Shown here: piece after piece, positions 60,977-64,000 of the stretch
Position numbering within the stretch: the stretch's first letter is position 1
How the letters are laid out: each line of letters starts with the position of its first letter
Origin: Enterococcus_C asini_A
GTDB lineage: Bacteria > Bacillota > Bacilli > Lactobacillales > Enterococcaceae
DNA length: 64,000 nt
NCBI RefSeq assembly: GCF_031928785.1
Contig: NZ_JARQAL010000006.1
Strand: one strand, 5' to 3'
The notes under the pieces: model-generated
What the model saw: the letters and a program-made list of their open reading frames with translations, nothing else
Told to the model about the DNA's origin: nothing
Database searches by the model: none
Made by a program: the position numbers and the translations under genes

Positions 60977-61861
60977 CTAGTTACGACTCGCTTCCATGGC
61001 GTTACTTAAACGGCCAAACTCTTCTAATGACAAGGTTTCCCCCCGACGTTTCGGGTCGATTTCGGCCACTGCCAAACTCTTGGTCAACCAAGCTTTGGTG
61101 GCGTCGTCTTTGCCGTACGCGTGGGTTAAATTGTTCCACAATGTCTTGCGGCGCAATTGAAAGGCCGCTTTGGTCAAGCGGAAAAAGGCTTTTTCATCGG
61201 TAACCGCGACTGCGGGTGTTTTTCGTCTGGTTAATTTTAAAATAGCCGAATCCACATTAGGCTGAGGGACAAAAACGGTTTTCGGCACGATGAAAGCCAG
61301 TTTTGCTTCCATATAATACTGCACGGCAATGGTCAATGAGCCATACGCCTTGGTGCCTGGTGCTGCTGAAATCCGGTCTGCCACTTCTTTTTGCATCATA
61401 ACTACCATTTCCGCTACCGGTAAATTCGATTCCAAAAAGTGCATCATAATCGGCGTGGTGATGTAATAAGGCAAGTTTGCCACCACTTTAATGGGCAAGT
61501 CGCGACTAAAAACTTCCCCAGTCGTCTTCACCAAATCCGCCTGCAACACGTCTTGATGAACCACCGTCACATTGGGATAAGGCGCTAAGGTGTCTTTTAA
61601 CACCGGCAATAAGCGCTCGTCGATTTCAAATGCCAAGACTTCGGCAGCATTTCGGGCTAAATGCTCCGTTAGCGCCCCGATTCCCGGGCCCACTTCAATT
61701 ACATTGCTATTTTCATCAATGCCTGCAGTCTCCACAATTTTTCGCAAAATATTCGGCTCGGTCAAAAAGTTTTGCCCGAGACTTTTTTTAAAGGTAAACC
61801 CGTGTTTTTGCAAGATTTCCTTCGTTCGTGAGGGTGTGGCAATATCTCTAGATTCCTTCAT
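60977..61861 (-). CDS. rsmA: 16S rRNA dimethyladenosine transferase RsmA (KsgA)
   Basis: 294 residues. N-terminal KKSLGQNFLTEPNIL, SAM-binding EVGPGIGALT, NLPYYITTPI catalytic motif, and a C-terminal helical domain (AFQLRRKTLWNNL). It dimethylates two adjacent adenines of helix 45 in 16S rRNA. Last in the tatD-rnmV-rsmA operon; 41 nt after rnmV. Confidence 0.95.
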   Translation of the reverse strand: MKESRDIATPSRTKEILQKHGFTFKKSLGQNFLTEPNILRKIVETAGIDENSNVIEVGPGIGALTEHLARNAAEVLAFEIDERLLPVLKDTLAPYPNVTVVHQDVLQADLVKTTGEVFSRDLPIKVVANLPYYITTPIMMHFLESNLPVAEMVVMMQKEVADRISAAPGTKAYGSLTIAVQYYMEAKLAFIVPKTVFVPQPNVDSAILKLTRRKTPAVAVTDEKAFFRLTKAAFQLRRKTLWNNLTHAYGKDDATKAWLTKSLAVAEIDPKRRGETLSLEEFGRLSNAMEASRN

Positions 61862-61902
61862 AATTTCTCCATTCTTGAGCTTACTTCAAGCTGTCCTGTG
61901 CC

Positions 61903-62577
61903 TTAACGCTCAGACTCTTCCAGTAAGACTTGTTCCATAGCTTGGGCCAATTCTTCTGGGGTGATGCGAAACATCCCCAAACGTTTTTCCAACTGTTTGG
62001 AATTCGTGTAGCCAATTCGCAGCAAATTCCCTAGCTTTTCCCGGCGAGCCTTCGCGCCATTCCCGGCTATTAAACCATATTCCATCAAGGTTTGTCTAGG
62101 AATTTCCGGCAACTTTTCATCTTCAAGACGAACCGGGGTAACCACTTTTTGCAAGGCTTCCAAAATCGCTTCATCTGAGGCGTGTTCCACTCCTAAACTC
62201 CCTTTGGAACGGCTAGGAGCTGCTTGGTCCCGGGATAAAAAGGCATGTTTGGCGTCGGGAACTTCCTCCATAATTCGCTTGCGAATCTTCTCCCCAGAAA
62301 AATCCGGATCAGTGAAAACAATCACGCCTCGGGTTTCTTGGGCGTTGCTGATCTGAGCGAGAATTTCATCATTAATGGCTGAGCCAATGGTTTCAATGGT
62401 GTCCACCGGTAGAACTTCTTGGAGGCGGCGCGTGTCATCTTTGCCTTCCACCACAATGATTTCTTCAACGGTAAAAGTTTCTCTGTCCTCTTTTAACAAG
62501 CTTGAAGTCATCTTATTATGAAAAGCTTTGTTTTCTTGTTGATGGTTACGAGCTTTGGTACTCCGTTTTTCTTTCAT
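61903..62577 (-). CDS. rnmV: Ribonuclease M5
   Basis: 224 residues. Toprim domain with IIVVEGKDDTRRL and FTDPDFSGEKIRK; C-terminal part GLIAGNGAKARREKLGNLLRIGYTN. It matures 5S rRNA. A 35-residue basic leader precedes the Toprim domain. RBS AGAGGAGG overlaps the tatD stop region; spacing supports coupling. Confidence 0.93.
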   Translation of the reverse strand: MKEKRSTKARNHQQENKAFHNKMTSSLLKEDRETFTVEEIIVVEGKDDTRRLQEVLPVDTIETIGSAINDEILAQISNAQETRGVIVFTDPDFSGEKIRKRIMEEVPDAKHAFLSRDQAAPSRSKGSLGVEHASDEAILEALQKVVTPVRLEDEKLPEIPRQTLMEYGLIAGNGAKARREKLGNLLRIGYTNSKQLEKRLGMFRITPEELAQAMEQVLLEESER

Positions 62578-62578
62578 C

Positions 62579-63358
62579 TTATGCCTCCTCTTTTAAGTGA
62601 AAGAGTTTAAAGGCATTGCTGCGGGTAATGCGAGCCACATCTTGCGGGTCCATGTCCCGCAACTCAGCGATTTTTTCCACCACATAGCGGGTATAGCCCG
62701 GCTCATTGCGCTTGCCGCGATAAGGCACTGGCGCCAAATAAGGAGCGTCGGTTTCCACTAACAAGCGCTCCAAAGGTACTCCCGTGGCAGCTTCTTGCAC
62801 ATCCAGCGCCTTTTTAAAAGTCACCACTCCAGAAAAGGACACGTGCATCCCTAAATCCAAGAAACGCTTCGCCCATTCCAAATCCCCGCTAAAGCTGTGC
62901 ATAATGCCTCCTTGTACCGGCGCTTTTTCCTCTTTTAAAATCCGGTAGGTATCTTCCGTGGCATCTCGCATGTGAATGCTAATGGGCAAATGATGTTCTT
63001 TGGCAATGGCAATTTGGCGGCGAAAGACTTTTTCTTGCACGTCTTTTGGGTCTTCCATCCAGTAATAATCCAGCCCAATCTCCCCTAAAGCCACCACTTT
63101 AGCTGTGGTCAATTGCTCTTCTAGACGACTTTCAATTTCTTTGGTATAACTGCCGGCTTCTGTAGGGTGCCAGCCAATAATGCTGTACACTTCCGGAAAT
63201 AGTTGATTCAATTCCAAACTTTTCGCAATCGTCGGCGTATCAAAGCCTACCACTGCCATTTCCGTTACCCCGAGTTCTTTAGCATTGGCTACAATCGTGG
63301 CTTCTTCTCCCGTAAATTGTTCCGCATTTAAATGGGTATGGGAATCAAAAATCTTCAT
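62579..63358 (-). CDS. TatD-family metal-dependent deoxyribonuclease
   Basis: 259 residues. DSHTHLNAEQF opens the TIM barrel; ALGEIGLDYYW, PISIHMRDA, MHSFSG and ETDAPYLAPVP carry the metal-binding and catalytic residues. First gene of the operon with rnmV and rsmA, as in most Firmicutes. Confidence 0.93.
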   Translation of the reverse strand: MKIFDSHTHLNAEQFTGEEATIVANAKELGVTEMAVVGFDTPTIAKSLELNQLFPEVYSIIGWHPTEAGSYTKEIESRLEEQLTTAKVVALGEIGLDYYWMEDPKDVQEKVFRRQIAIAKEHHLPISIHMRDATEDTYRILKEEKAPVQGGIMHSFSGDLEWAKRFLDLGMHVSFSGVVTFKKALDVQEAATGVPLERLLVETDAPYLAPVPYRGKRNEPGYTRYVVEKIAELRDMDPQDVARITRSNAFKLFHLKEEA

Positions 63359-63647
63359 TACAATACACTCCGTTCCATCTGGCCTGCGCCTTTCAGCAGG
63401 CGTCTTGTCCTTACTTTAGCACAAAAGGCGCATTTGGGACACAGAGGCGTACGAAAAGAACTGTTCCTGACGTGAGGACTTTTTCCAAAAAAGAAACCGA
63501 CAACCTGAATTACGTTTAAACGGCCAAATCTGGTCCTTTCCTTGTTAATTAATTTTATCTTTTCTTAAGCATTCCTCCATCTTAAGCCCGATTCCTAAAT
63601 CCTTGTTAGCCTGTAAACTAAAGCTACCTATAATGGGAGGTGTTTTC

Positions 63648-64000
63648 ATGAAGGATTTTTCCACCAACTATCCCCAGCTTGCGAGCTGGTTAACTACTCA
63701 AAAACAAAACAAGCCGGATTACAAGGCACAAGGTCTCAGCCATTGGTTCCTGTTAATCGGCTTTGGCGTTATGACTGTAGCCCCGCTTTCTTGGCATTTC
63801 GCCTTAATCGCGGTCTTAATCCTCACCACCGCTTTAGCCAAAGGCCCCGGGATGTTTGTTTTCGGGATTTGCTACGCTGCTCTCGTCAGTCTCTTTCCGC
63901 CATTAGCCATTCTTTTAAGTGCTTTTTGTTTCTTCTTATCTTTGTGGCAACTGGGGCGAAACTGGATTTTTTATGCCTTTGCCGCCATTTATTTTGCCAC
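63648..64000 (+). CDS. Membrane protein, 5' part only
   Basis: 117 codons of a gene that runs off the right edge. Starts KDFSTNYPQLASWL; after about 40 soluble residues come at least three hydrophobic helices (HWFLLIGFGVMTVAPLSW; FALIAVLILTTALA; FGICYAALVSLF). GGGAGG lies before the ATG. Family not recognised from the part seen. Confidence 0.7.
   Translation, partial: MKDFSTNYPQLASWLTTQKQNKPDYKAQGLSHWFLLIGFGVMTVAPLSWHFALIAVLILTTALAKGPGMFVFGICYAALVSLFPPLAILLSAFCFFLSLWQLGRNWIFYAFAAIYFA

Overview
This window is chromosomal DNA of a low-to-mid GC Lactobacillales bacterium. Gene content points to Enterococcus or a near relative: a complete AmaP/DUF2273/Gls24/GlsB envelope-stress cluster, LPXTG and WxL-type surface proteins, CodY-, CRE- and Fur-like operators, ECF vitamin transporters, and the tatD-rnmV-rsmA order. 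I saw no tRNA, rRNA, CRISPR array, intact insertion sequence or prophage. The species call is inference.

Layout. 1-2365 (minus): nrnA (partial), a DRTGG/CBS regulator and a metal-dependent hydrolase, an order shared with Bacillus. 2683-7635: stress island with two near-identical GlsB proteins, an SDR reductase, a CorA-type channel under a CRE, and amaP-DUF2273-gls24-glsB. 8382-9554: Eis-like acetyltransferase. 9632-17568: murein-sugar salvage locus of two divergent arms. The minus arm has an esterase, murQ, a MurR/RpiR regulator, an orphan PTS EIIC, an acylphosphatase-like protein, a NamZ-type muramidase and a small membrane protein; the plus arm has a BadF-type sugar kinase and MupG. Both arms carry a TTGAAA-N5-TTTC palindrome over the promoter. 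17730-19237: acetyltransferase and aldo/keto reductase. 19297-24896: oligopeptide ABC operon with a promoter flanked by two CodY boxes.

25461-33949 is a surface-protein region: a Ser/Thr/Pro-rich protein with an LPKTN signal, a 1717-residue LPKTG protein, a 5'-truncated WxL-cluster remnant and a frameshifted membrane metallopeptidase. 34095-35588 holds an orphan trpB behind what reads as a complete transcription attenuator with a Trp-rich leader peptide. It is followed by an inverted-repeat element of about 230 bp and a BspA-type leucine-rich repeat protein. 37672-42072 holds a sigma-70-like factor, DUF1659 and DUF2922 proteins, a DnaD-domain protein and a ComK-like protein. Two transcription units there share an almost identical promoter (TTGACA, 18 bp, TGTTAA), and the noncoding flanks have repeats with a 21-bp period. 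This is the best candidate for an undescribed regulatory system.

42144-53332: DUF438 hemerythrin-like/PAS protein with DUF1858, a 3D-domain wall protein, a CmpB-type membrane protein, a heterodimeric ABC exporter, a zinc-ribbon membrane protein, a surface-anchored NagZ-like hexosaminidase, and a folT gene under a THF riboswitch. 53614-59852: PTS EIIBC, GH1, GH65 and an AraC regulator for a disaccharide. 59978-63358: NiaX-like ECF protein with NiaR-like operators, then rsmA, rnmV and tatD. A membrane protein gene starts at 63648 and runs off the end.
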